This document shows positions 6,803 through 13,004 of a stretch of DNA of 13,004 nt, one piece after another. The stretch covers positions 1-13,004 of the forward strand of contig JASJBY010000127.1 of the NCBI GenBank assembly GCA_030066245.1, written 5' to 3'. The DNA is from Gammaproteobacteria bacterium. Lineage in GTDB: Bacteria; Pseudomonadota; Gammaproteobacteria; JAABTG01. Every line of letters begins with the position of its first letter. Positions within the stretch are counted from its first letter, which is position 1. The notes below the pieces were generated by a model, which worked only from the letters and a program-made list of their open reading frames with translations, did not search any database and was not told the origin of the DNA. A program made the position numbers and the translations under genes.

Positions 6803-8506
6803 CTACCTCGTTGCAGCGGCGGGTTGTGACCTGCGATGACGTGCAATGGTGAGCGGCGTCCTCGACTTGGGCACTTTGTAGACGAAGTTATACCGTGCCA
6901 CATGGTAGCTGGGATCGAAGCCGTAGAAATTCAGTTTCATTTTCTCCAACTCCTCTTCGCGGTAGCGACTGAGCGGCTTGCTGGCCTCGTCAGTCCGACG
7001 CCGGTGGAGCTTCTCCTCGAGCCGTGAAGCGTAGCGGGGTCCGTGGGCCAGCGCTTCTGCCCGCTCCACCAGCAGGCGCTCGAACTCTTCCTTGTTGCGG
7101 CCGAACCAGGCATCAACCAGTCCCATGGCCGAGGCTTCCCGCACGCCCATGGGCAGGCGTGCCCGTGCGATCTGTTCGGCGCTCGCGTCGCCTGCATATC
7201 GGGGCAGCAGATAGGTCCAGTACTCGGAGCCGAACAGGTTGCCCATGTCCTTGTAGTGGGGATTGAGAACAACTCCATGGTGGCCCCACACGAGATCCGC
7301 CGCCCGGGCGAGAAACACGCCCCCGGCGCCCGCGTTGCCGTGCAGCGCCGCCACGGTGATGTGGGATGTGGTGTCGATGATCTCAGCCGCCAGATCGTCG
7401 ATGGCATTGATGTTGAGCCAGGATTCGTCGGCCGCGCTGTCGGCCGCCTCGATCACGTTGAGATGCATGCCGTTGGACCAGAAATCGGGGCCACCCATGA
7501 GCACGATCACCCGGGTGTCGCGCCGGCGGGCTTCCGCATAGGCCCGACGCAGCTCCTCGCACTGGGCGGTGCTCATGGCGCCGTTGTAAAAGGCAAAGTG
7601 CAGGTAGCCGACCTGGTCCCGCTCCTGGTACCGGATCTCGCGGTTACCCGTGTTGCCGTCAGGCACGATTTCAGGCACCGCTTCGAGCTCGGCGGCCAGC
7701 AGCCGGGTGGCCGGCAGCTTGAACGGATGGGCCGCCTGCCTGTCGCGCAGGTGGCCTATCCACACGGCGCCGTCGCGGGTTGCCCGACACAGGGCGCCGC
7801 CGCAACGGGCGATGACCTCACCGGCTTTGCCGCACAGGGTCGGCTCCGGACGGGCGTCATAGATAAACAGCTCCCGACCGAACAGGTGGTCGAGCACCCC
7901 GGGCGCGCCATCGGCGCTGCGGATCTTGCGCAACACGGTGTCCGTGTCATCCTGCTGCCAGTCGATCGTCCTGTCCGACTGCTGAATCAGCGGCCGCGGC
8001 CGACCGCGAACCTCGGGATGGGCATAATCGAGAGGCTTGGGCTGGAAGTCTCCGCCGGCGAAGCGTGCCACCGCCTCTGACACCGCCTCGACGGCGGCCG
8101 TGGTCACCTCGTTGCGATACACGCTGGCTTTGCTCGCCTGCCGCATGGGGAACTCGCTCCATGCCCATATGTCACCGGCATCCAACTCCCCGTTCGCCTG
8201 CAGCACGGTCACTCCCCAGCTGTCCTCCTGGTTGAGGATGGCCCAGTCCAGGGCCGAGGGTCCGCGGTCGCCGCGGATACCCGGATGCACCACCAGGCAG
8301 ACGTGATGGCGCCAGATGGACGGGGGTATGGCGCGTTTGAGAAAGGGGGCAACGATCAGTTCCGGCTGGAAAAGCTGAACCGCCTCCAAGGCGACCGCGT
8401 CGTTAATGTCGAACTCCACCGAAACATCATGTCCCTGTTCCCGCAGCTCGACGAACAAACGCTGGGTCAGGCTGTTGAAGCTGTGGGTGAGAAACAGGAT
8501 GCGCAT
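6803..8506 (-). CDS. hypX: HypX (HoxX), CO-ligand synthesis for the NiFe site
   Basis: HypX makes the carbon monoxide ligand of the NiFe site under aerobic conditions from a formyl-tetrahydrofolate-derived one-carbon unit. The 567-residue product is full length. The N-terminal half is like formyl-THF-dependent formyltransferases, with VVHPGIRGDRGPSALDWAI at 72-90 and GVTVLQANGELDAGDI just after. The C-terminal half is like the enoyl-CoA hydratase (crotonase) family, with the oxyanion-hole loop ALHGNAGAGGVFLARAADLV near 387-406 and NPHYKDMGNLFGSEYW after it. The ATG at 8506 starts MRILFLTH, typical of the family, 21 bases after the hypE stop. HypX occurs mainly in organisms that make hydrogenase in air, so the cluster points to an aerobic or oxygen-tolerant uptake hydrogenase. 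No damage is seen. Confidence 0.95.
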   Translation of the reverse strand: MRILFLTHSFNSLTQRLFVELREQGHDVSVEFDINDAVALEAVQLFQPELIVAPFLKRAIPPSIWRHHVCLVVHPGIRGDRGPSALDWAILNQEDSWGVTVLQANGELDAGDIWAWSEFPMRQASKASVYRNEVTTAAVEAVSEAVARFAGGDFQPKPLDYAHPEVRGRPRPLIQQSDRTIDWQQDDTDTVLRKIRSADGAPGVLDHLFGRELFIYDARPEPTLCGKAGEVIARCGGALCRATRDGAVWIGHLRDRQAAHPFKLPATRLLAAELEAVPEIVPDGNTGNREIRYQERDQVGYLHFAFYNGAMSTAQCEELRRAYAEARRRDTRVIVLMGGPDFWSNGMHLNVIEAADSAADESWLNINAIDDLAAEIIDTTSHITVAALHGNAGAGGVFLARAADLVWGHHGVVLNPHYKDMGNLFGSEYWTYLLPRYAGDASAEQIARARLPMGVREASAMGLVDAWFGRNKEEFERLLVERAEALAHGPRYASRLEEKLHRRRTDEASKPLSRYREEELEKMKLNFYGFDPSYHVARYNFVYKVPKSRTPLTIARHRRSQPAAATR

Positions 8507-8527
8507 GGCTCGGTCGGGCCTGCCCGG

Positions 8528-9577
8528 CTAGCAGATGCGGGGCAGTTGCTCACCGGCCAGCCAGTCCACGATGCGGCTGCCCCCGAAACTGGTCTGCATC
8601 TGCACGAAGCCATGGGGGTCTTCGACCACCTCTCCCACCATAGCAGCCTGTCGTCCCAACGGATGCGCCTGCATGACTTTCAACAGGCGCTCGGCATCCG
8701 CCTGCGCACAAATGCAGATCAGTTTTCCTTCGTTGGCGATATACAGGGGATCGAGGCCCAGCAGCTCGCAGGCCGCCAGCACCGCCGGCTTTATGGGGAT
8801 CGAATCTTCCTGCAGGACCATGCCCACGCCGGACTGCTGGGCCAGCTCATTCAAAGTCGTGGCCAGGCCGCCGCGGGTGGGGTCTCGCAAACAATGGATT
8901 TCCGGAACGGCAGCCACCATGTCGGCAACCAGTTCGTGCAGGGCAGCCGAATCGGACTTGATGGCGGTCTCGAACTCCAGGTTCTCGCGGCTGGACATGA
9001 TTGTCACGCCGTGGTCCCCCATGCTGCCGCTGACCAGAACGGCGTCACCAGCCCGGGCGCGATCCCCGGAAATTTGCACGCCCTCAGGCACCACGCCGAC
9101 ACCCGTGGTGGTGATGAACACGCCGTCGCCCTTGCCCTTCTCCACCACCTTGGTATCGCCGGTCACCACAGGCACGCCAGCCGCCGTCGCCGCACCTGCC
9201 ATGCTGGCCACAATCCGATCCAGGTCCGCCAGCGGGAAACCCTCCTCCAGGATAAAACCGGCGGAGAGGTACAGGGGCCTGGCCCCCGACATGGCCACAT
9301 CGTTGATGGTGCCATGCACGGCCAGCGAGCCGATGTCCCCGCCGGGGAAGAACAGGGGCGAGATCACATGACCGTCTGTGCTCATGACCATGCGCCCGCT
9401 GCCCACAGTGAAGGACGCCTGGTCATTGGCCTGACGAAGGAGCTCGTTGTCCAGGTGCTTAACGAACAGCTCTTCGATCAGCTGCGCCATGGCGCGGCCG
9501 CCGCTGCCGTGAGTCATGTCCACCGCGCCGCGCCGAACGTCTAGACGTACCGGAAAGCGCTTGACCACAGCGTTCAT
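8528..9577 (-). CDS. hypE: HypE, thiocarboxamide dehydratase for cyanide ligand
   Basis: HypE takes the carbamoyl group from HypF on its C-terminal cysteine and dehydrates it with ATP to a thiocyanate, the cyanide donor for HypC-HypD. The 349-residue product has the PurM-like ATP-binding fold: DMTHGSGGRAM near residue 20, STDGHVISPLFFPGGDIG, HGTINDVAMSGA, VTGDTKVVEKGK and LRDPTRGGLATTLNE. It ends exactly in PRIC, which puts the substrate-carrying cysteine at the last position, as required. The ATG at 9577 overlaps the hypD stop by four bases (ATGA), which decides the start. A longer frame to 9697 lies inside hypD and is not used. Intact. Confidence 0.96.
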   Translation of the reverse strand: MNAVVKRFPVRLDVRRGAVDMTHGSGGRAMAQLIEELFVKHLDNELLRQANDQASFTVGSGRMVMSTDGHVISPLFFPGGDIGSLAVHGTINDVAMSGARPLYLSAGFILEEGFPLADLDRIVASMAGAATAAGVPVVTGDTKVVEKGKGDGVFITTTGVGVVPEGVQISGDRARAGDAVLVSGSMGDHGVTIMSSRENLEFETAIKSDSAALHELVADMVAAVPEIHCLRDPTRGGLATTLNELAQQSGVGMVLQEDSIPIKPAVLAACELLGLDPLYIANEGKLICICAQADAERLLKVMQAHPLGRQAAMVGEVVEDPHGFVQMQTSFGGSRIVDWLAGEQLPRIC

Positions 9578-10728
9578 GCCGCGTCTTCCCGGGTATCCGA
9601 CTTCTCTGGCTGACGGAACCGGCCGTAGCTCCAGTAGGCGGCACAGGCGCCTTCCGAAGAGACCATGCAGGAACCCATGGGGTTCTCCGGGGTGCACACC
9701 GTGCCGAAGAGCTTACAGTCGGTGGGCCGTTTGACGCCGCGCAGGATCGACGGACACTCGCAGCCCTTCACATCCGAAGCAGAAATGGCGGGCACGTGGA
9801 AACGCTGCTCCGCGTCCAGCCCGGCGAAGGCTTTCTTTATCTGCAAAGCGCTGTATGGCACCAGACCCAGGCCCCGCCACTCGAAGGTGCGCCGCAGCTC
9901 GAACACCTCGGCCACCAGCGACTGGGCCTTGGTGTTGCCTTCTCGGGTGACCACACGGGTGTATTCATTCTCAACCTCATGACGGCCTTCGTTGAGCTGG
10001 CGGATCAACATCAAGGCCGACTGCATCACATCCAGGGGCTCGAAACCGGCGATGACCACCGGACGCTGAAACTCCTCAGCAAAGAACTCGTAGGGGCGGC
10101 TGCCGATGATGGAGCTGACGTGGGACGGACCGAAAAAGCCATCGATGGACACGGAGCCCATCTCGCGAACCTCGGGGGACTCCAGGATGTTCTGAATAGC
10201 CGCCGGCGTCAGCACATGGTTACTAAACACGCTGAAGTTATCCAGGGCTTCCGTCCGGGCCTGCTTGATGGCCACGGCAGTAGGCGGCGTGGTGGTCTCG
10301 AAGCCAATGGCAAAGAAGACGACCTGGCGGTCGGGGTTGTCTCGGGCAATCCGCAAGGCATCCTGGGTGGAATAGACCATACGGATATCCGCACCCCCCG
10401 CCTTGATCTTCAGCAGGCTCTTGCGACCACTGGCAGGCACCCGCAGCATATCACCGTAGGTACAGAGAATGACGTCATGCTGCTCCACCAGCTGAATGGC
10501 ATTATCGATACGCCCGACGGGCAACACACACACCGGACAACCCGGGCCGTGCACGAAATGCACGTTGGACGGCATGAGATCCTGCACACCGTAACGGAAG
10601 ATGGCATGGGTATGGCCGCCGCAGAACTCCATCAGGTTGTACTGCCGTTGCGGATCCGCTTCTTTGCGGATGGCGGCGGCCAGCTGTTGGGCCAGTTCCC
10701 GCTGTCGAAACTCATCCACGTATCTCAT
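9574..10728 (-). CDS. hypD: HypD, Fe-S scaffold for Fe(CN)2CO assembly
   Basis: HypD carries a [4Fe-4S] cluster and, with HypC, holds the iron while cyanide and CO are attached. The 384-residue product has every signature: FCGGHTHA with Cys36, HGPGCPVC with Cys64 and Cys67, FFAIGFETTTPPTA, FGPSHVSSIIGS, and the C-terminal cysteine-rich region from GCECPSILRG through PTDCKLFGTVCTPENPMGSC to SSEGACAAYW that binds the cluster. Length is normal. It overlaps hypC by four bases at its start (ATGA) and hypE by four at its end, so hypC-hypD-hypE form a translationally coupled block. Intact. Confidence 0.97.
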   Translation of the reverse strand: MRYVDEFRQRELAQQLAAAIRKEADPQRQYNLMEFCGGHTHAIFRYGVQDLMPSNVHFVHGPGCPVCVLPVGRIDNAIQLVEQHDVILCTYGDMLRVPASGRKSLLKIKAGGADIRMVYSTQDALRIARDNPDRQVVFFAIGFETTTPPTAVAIKQARTEALDNFSVFSNHVLTPAAIQNILESPEVREMGSVSIDGFFGPSHVSSIIGSRPYEFFAEEFQRPVVIAGFEPLDVMQSALMLIRQLNEGRHEVENEYTRVVTREGNTKAQSLVAEVFELRRTFEWRGLGLVPYSALQIKKAFAGLDAEQRFHVPAISASDVKGCECPSILRGVKRPTDCKLFGTVCTPENPMGSCMVSSEGACAAYWSYGRFRQPEKSDTREDAA

Positions 10729-10961
10729 GACTGCTTCTCCCCCACCAGACCTGCCTCAGCGAACAGCTGAAGCGTACGCTCGGCCTCCTCCTGGCTGATG
10801 GTGTTGAGCGCATAGCCCACGTGGATGAGCACGAAGTCGCCCACATGCACATCGCTGACCAGCGCCAGGGAGACTTCTTTCTTCACCTCGCCCAAGGCCA
10901 CGGTTGCCGTATCGGTGGCCTCGTCGATGGCGACGACTTTCGCGGGTAACGCCAGACACAT
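10725..10961 (-). CDS. hypC: HypC-family hydrogenase maturation chaperone
   Basis: HypC partners HypD during Fe(CN)2CO assembly and then delivers the group to the hydrogenase large-subunit precursor. The 78-residue product starts MCLALPAKVV, with the essential Cys2 exposed after removal of Met1, followed by the OB-fold core and HVGYALNTI with the conserved His47. I chose ATG 10961 because Cys must be residue 2. An upstream frame to 11015 would add about 18 residues and destroy this. It starts two bases after the hypB remnant stop and overlaps hypD at its end. Intact. The paralogue HoxL/HupF is less likely because the gene heads hypDE. Confidence 0.95.
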   Translation of the reverse strand: MCLALPAKVVAIDEATDTATVALGEVKKEVSLALVSDVHVGDFVLIHVGYALNTISQEEAERTLQLFAEAGLVGEKQS

Positions 10962-10963
10962 GG

Positions 10964-11023
10964 TTAGACCCCCATGGAAGCCAGCAGATGATTGGCGCGG
11001 ATCCACTGATACCACATGTCCAT
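10964..11023 (-). pseudogene. hypB: 19-codon remnant of hypB (C-terminal end) between hypA and hypC
   Basis: A 19-codon frame, MDMWYQWIRANHLLASMGV, starts at an ATG that shares TGATG with the hypA stop and ends two bases before hypC. The segment GMD-x-WY-x-W-[IL]-R is how many HypB GTPases end, and hypB is expected exactly here. All GTPase elements are absent: the N-terminal CxxCxC, the P-loop, the switch regions and the CxH metal site. I read it as hypB with its whole body removed and only the start codon position and last residues left. It could instead be an unrelated small peptide, but the position and the Trp-Tyr-Trp pattern argue for hypB. Confidence 0.6.
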
Positions 11024-11163
11024 CAATCCACCTCCGGGTTTTTTACTTTCATCTGGTCGCCGCCGATCTCAAGCCATACCGTTTTGACCTGCCGGTAGCC
11101 CTGGGTTCTGGCATTGTCCTTCAGCACCTGCAACACCTCCTCGCAGAGGGACATCTTGTGCAT
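11023..11163 (-). pseudogene. hypA: Internally deleted hypA (46 codons), zinc domain missing
   Basis: HypA (about 113 residues) binds nickel at its N-terminal Met-His-Glu and hands it to the hydrogenase precursor with HypB. This copy reads MHKMSLCEEVLQVLKDNA, then TVWLEIG, and then jumps to GDQMKVKNPEVD and the stop. The first 34 residues match the family N-terminus and the last dozen match its C-terminus. The about 65 residues between, which include both CxxC zinc pairs, are missing, and the joint at LEIG/GDQM is in frame. His2 is kept but residue 3 is Lys instead of the usual Glu (one G-to-A change). The ATG shares TGATG with the hoxV stop. The fold cannot form normally. A functional mini-HypA is possible but unlikely. 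Confidence 0.85.
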
Positions 11164-12338
11164 CAGTGCACCCTCAGCTCGTAACCGACACAGGGGTCGA
11201 CGGCGTTGACCAGCATGGCCGCCTGGCTGTGCAGTATCGCTTCGTCGCTCTCTGCCAGGCTGCCGAGCCCGGCGGCCACGACGCCGGCGGGATGAAAATT
11301 CCATTCCGTCGGCGCCAGGATCTGATAACGCTTGACCTTGTCATGGGCAAACTCCACACGGTGCACCAGGCGCCCGCGCGCGGCCTCCACCTGACCGATG
11401 CCCGTGCCCGGGGGCAGCGTCTCTTCCCGCGGGACCGGGTCGTCGCTACCCAGTTGCGCCGCGAGTTGGCGCATGGTCCCGGGGATCCCGGCCAGCTCCA
11501 CCAGGCGCGCGGCCAGGCGGGCCAGCAAACCACTGCCATACCGGCTTCGCAAGGACCGGACCAGGGCAGCATCATACTGCCGTGCCAGTGGCGTGGTCTC
11601 GCAAGTATGTTGCTCCCAGACGGGTTCGGCAATGAACCGATCCGCATCGGGTGTATCCAGACGGCGGTTCAGGGCCGTTGCCGAAAGCGCCGGCAGAAGC
11701 CGGCAATCGGTGGCACCGAGCGCCTGCCAACCCCGGCAGGACAGGTCGTGCAACAAGCGCGCAGCAATCGACGCTTTCCCATGGCTCCATTCACCCAACG
11801 CCTCCGCACTGTCGATGGTCAACCATTCCGACGGCGAGCAACCGAAAACCAGGCCTGTGAGCAGCTCGTCGAGGCGAGCGATGGGCGCCTCCACGGCAGC
11901 GCCCGTAACCCGACAGTCTGCCCGCAGGGCGAAAGCATCGCCATCGGCAAACAGAGCCTTGCGACAGACTGGCAACAGGGCTTGCAGCGGTGCTGCCTGA
12001 GCCGCATCCGGCTCTTCTCCTACGAATCCCGGCCAATCGATGGCAATTCGCCAAAGGTGCTCACGGGCGGTCTCCAATTGCACCAGCAGCAGCCGTGCAG
12101 CGTCAACCGAGCCGTTGACCTGCAGCCCCAGCGCCTCCTGAATGGCCCGAGCGGCCGCAGCCGCCTGGGCAACGGCGCACACGCTGAACACCAGGGGCAG
12201 TTGCTCGAGCAGTGCCTCCGGTGTCTTGCCCCGGAAAATCTTCGCGGCCTGTAAGGGACGGCTGGATTGGATCCCCACCCGTTCCGGCCGCCCGGCGCCC
12301 GGGTACAGGTCGATGGTCAGGCGTCCCTCAATCGACAC
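11163..12338 (-). CDS. hoxV: HoxV/HupK, hydrogenase large-subunit-like assembly chaperone
   Basis: HoxV/HupK is a degenerate relative of the hydrogenase large subunit, thought to act as a scaffold that passes Fe(CN)2CO to the large-subunit precursor of the membrane-bound enzyme. The 391-residue product starts SIEGRLTIDL and carries LPLVFSVCAVAQ near residue 54, where the true subunit has its first CxxC. It also has the large-subunit-like ARGRLVHRVEF, ILAPTEWNFHPAGVV, and a final VDPCVGYELRVH with a single cysteine (Cys383) instead of CxxCxxH. This loss of nickel ligands is normal for the family. It starts at GTG 12338, 11 bases inside the hoxT 3' end, and its stop overlaps the hypA start. Intact. 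Confidence 0.9.
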   Translation of the reverse strand: MSIEGRLTIDLYPGAGRPERVGIQSSRPLQAAKIFRGKTPEALLEQLPLVFSVCAVAQAAAAARAIQEALGLQVNGSVDAARLLLVQLETAREHLWRIAIDWPGFVGEEPDAAQAAPLQALLPVCRKALFADGDAFALRADCRVTGAAVEAPIARLDELLTGLVFGCSPSEWLTIDSAEALGEWSHGKASIAARLLHDLSCRGWQALGATDCRLLPALSATALNRRLDTPDADRFIAEPVWEQHTCETTPLARQYDAALVRSLRSRYGSGLLARLAARLVELAGIPGTMRQLAAQLGSDDPVPREETLPPGTGIGQVEAARGRLVHRVEFAHDKVKRYQILAPTEWNFHPAGVVAAGLGSLAESDEAILHSQAAMLVNAVDPCVGYELRVH

Positions 12339-12734
12339 GAGCTTGCGCCCTGCCGCCGGCGAATACCCCGCGCAGCATGTCTCGCCGACTCACCGGGCGC
12401 TGCACGCGTTCCCTGAGTGCGGACGGCCCGTCTTGCTCGGCCGCAATGCTCTCTGCTTCGGCCGCCACTTCCTCGCCAGCCCAGATCTTCCGGATCGATT
12501 CCTCGCGCGTCGAGACACCGGCCCGATTTCCCTCGTCCATCAGTCCTTCCATCACGGCCTCGGCGGTCGCCACGGCCGCCGCCTGATTCTCGAAATCGAA
12601 GACCGGTGAGAACAACGAGCACATCGGTTGCAACCGATACCCTCTTTCTGGGCCATGCGCTCGCGCTGGATCCGGCCGAACACGGCCTCCAGTGCTTCGC
12701 TCAGGGACTCGGCTGTCGGATAGTCGGGCCGCAT
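12328..12734 (-). pseudogene. hoxT: Disrupted hoxT/hupJ (HybE-family hydrogenase assembly chaperone)
   Basis: HybE/HoxT/HupJ proteins (about 160-200 residues) help large-subunit assembly. The start is kept in one frame: ATG 12734 (MRPDYPTAESL, then ALEAVFGRIQRERMAQ), which matches the family N-terminus. The end is kept in another frame: LQPMCSLFSPVFDFENQAA and a tail with SRRDMLRG, matching the C-terminal half. Between them about 50-70 residues that normally hold the NP-x-L and TPWxMNLxxLPG segments are missing, and the frame shifts near 12632-12660. The initiating ATG sits in a TGATG whose TGA closes another frame ending RMVISDL, probably the last residues of a rubredoxin gene hoxR. The 3' end overlaps hoxV by 11 bases. 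Confidence 0.75.
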
Positions 12735-12767
12735 CATAAATCCGAAATCACCATCCGGCACACCGCT

Positions 12768-13004
12768 AACCTCGACGGCATTGAGTATCAAGGTTTCTTG
12801 AGAATCGAAATACTACACCCACCAGACGCTCCGGGTTGCGGTACTGGTGTTCCGGCAGTGGCCATAGCCCCGGGAAAGAATCACCACGGGGCCGCTGCCC
12901 AGCATGGCAGTGAGAAACCCGATGTCATCTTTGGTATGAAGCAGCAACGGCAGGTTCATCACATGGGGAGGCGCACCAGGCATGTACGCCGGCACCTTGG
13001 CGTT
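12768..13004 (-). pseudogene. hoxQ: HoxQ/HupH (HyaF family), partial, with in-frame amber codon and lost 3' end
   Basis: The frame is open from the right window edge and reads PHVMNLPLLLHTKDDIGFL, then SGPVVILSRGYGHCR, then the VWWV block of HyaF/HupH/HoxQ, an assembly protein for the hydrogenase small subunit. Directly after VWWV lies TAG (12813-12815), exactly where the family has Gln of VWWVQYF. The same frame then goes on with YFDSQETLILNAVEV, so the amber replaces CAG by one change. After EV the expected VPEV-AAPED-DSAERL tail is absent and the sequence runs into the hoxR/hoxT boundary. This gene therefore has both a nonsense change and a 3' deletion. The family's GNCRIT is GHCRNT here. 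The N-terminal part lies outside the window. Confidence 0.85.

Noticed and set aside
7043..12254. Long plus-strand open frames opposite the hyp/hox genes (for example 7043-8080, 8285-9544, 9796-10770, 11166-12254).
   Set aside because: They lie exactly antisense to well-identified genes, have low-complexity His, Gln, Arg and Gly-rich translations with no recognisable domain, and are expected by chance in GC-rich coding DNA.
12813..12815. Programmed readthrough or a special amino acid at the hoxQ amber codon.
   Set aside because: The family has plain Gln there, no recoding element is apparent, and the gene is also damaged downstream, so a simple mutation or error fits better.
1..13004. CRISPR array, insertion sequence, tandem repeats or attachment sites that could explain the deletions.
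   Set aside because: No repeated units, transposase frames or terminal inverted repeats were found by reading through the window or at the deletion joints.

Overview
The window is GC-rich bacterial DNA. Its long right part (about 4.1-13.0 kb) is one minus-strand cluster of accessory genes for a membrane-bound uptake [NiFe]-hydrogenase. Gene content and order (hoxQ, hoxT, hoxV, hypA, hypB, hypC, hypD, hypE, hypX, hoxA, hoxC, hypF, in transcription order) match the proteobacterial hox/hup type best known from Ralstonia eutropha, with the hoxC(hupV)-hypF adjacency known from Rhodobacter capsulatus. I therefore infer an aerobic or facultative H2-oxidising proteobacterium (beta or gamma). The structural genes should lie just beyond the right edge.

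Layout from the left: a plus-strand hypothetical gene that looks N-terminally shortened (133-885); then, all on the minus strand, a tag-type DNA-3-methyladenine glycosylase (1130-1702), a MetE-like zinc methyltransferase (1808-2917), a SAM-dependent O-methyltransferase (2969-3961), and the hydrogenase cluster (4121-13004).

The striking point is that the cluster is a mosaic of intact and broken genes. hypC, hypD, hypE, hypX, hypF and hoxV read full length with their key residues. This is the set that builds and carries the Fe(CN)2CO group. In contrast, hypA has lost its middle and its zinc domain, hypB is reduced to a 19-codon remnant, hoxA is cut after about 15 codons and joined to a piece of hoxC, hoxC has lost its centre, hoxT has an internal deletion with a frameshift, hoxR is essentially missing, and hoxQ has an amber codon replacing a conserved glutamine plus a lost 3' end. 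In most cases the two ends of the damaged gene are kept and the inside is gone, and TGATG stop/start couplings survive at the edges. Either this is a cluster decaying by repeated internal deletions, selectively losing nickel insertion and H2 sensing, or it is a sequencing or assembly artefact. The sequence alone cannot decide.

The methyltransferase pair (1808-3961) sits downstream of hypF with its own ribosome sites and a perfect palindrome upstream. It looks like a separate small transcription unit.
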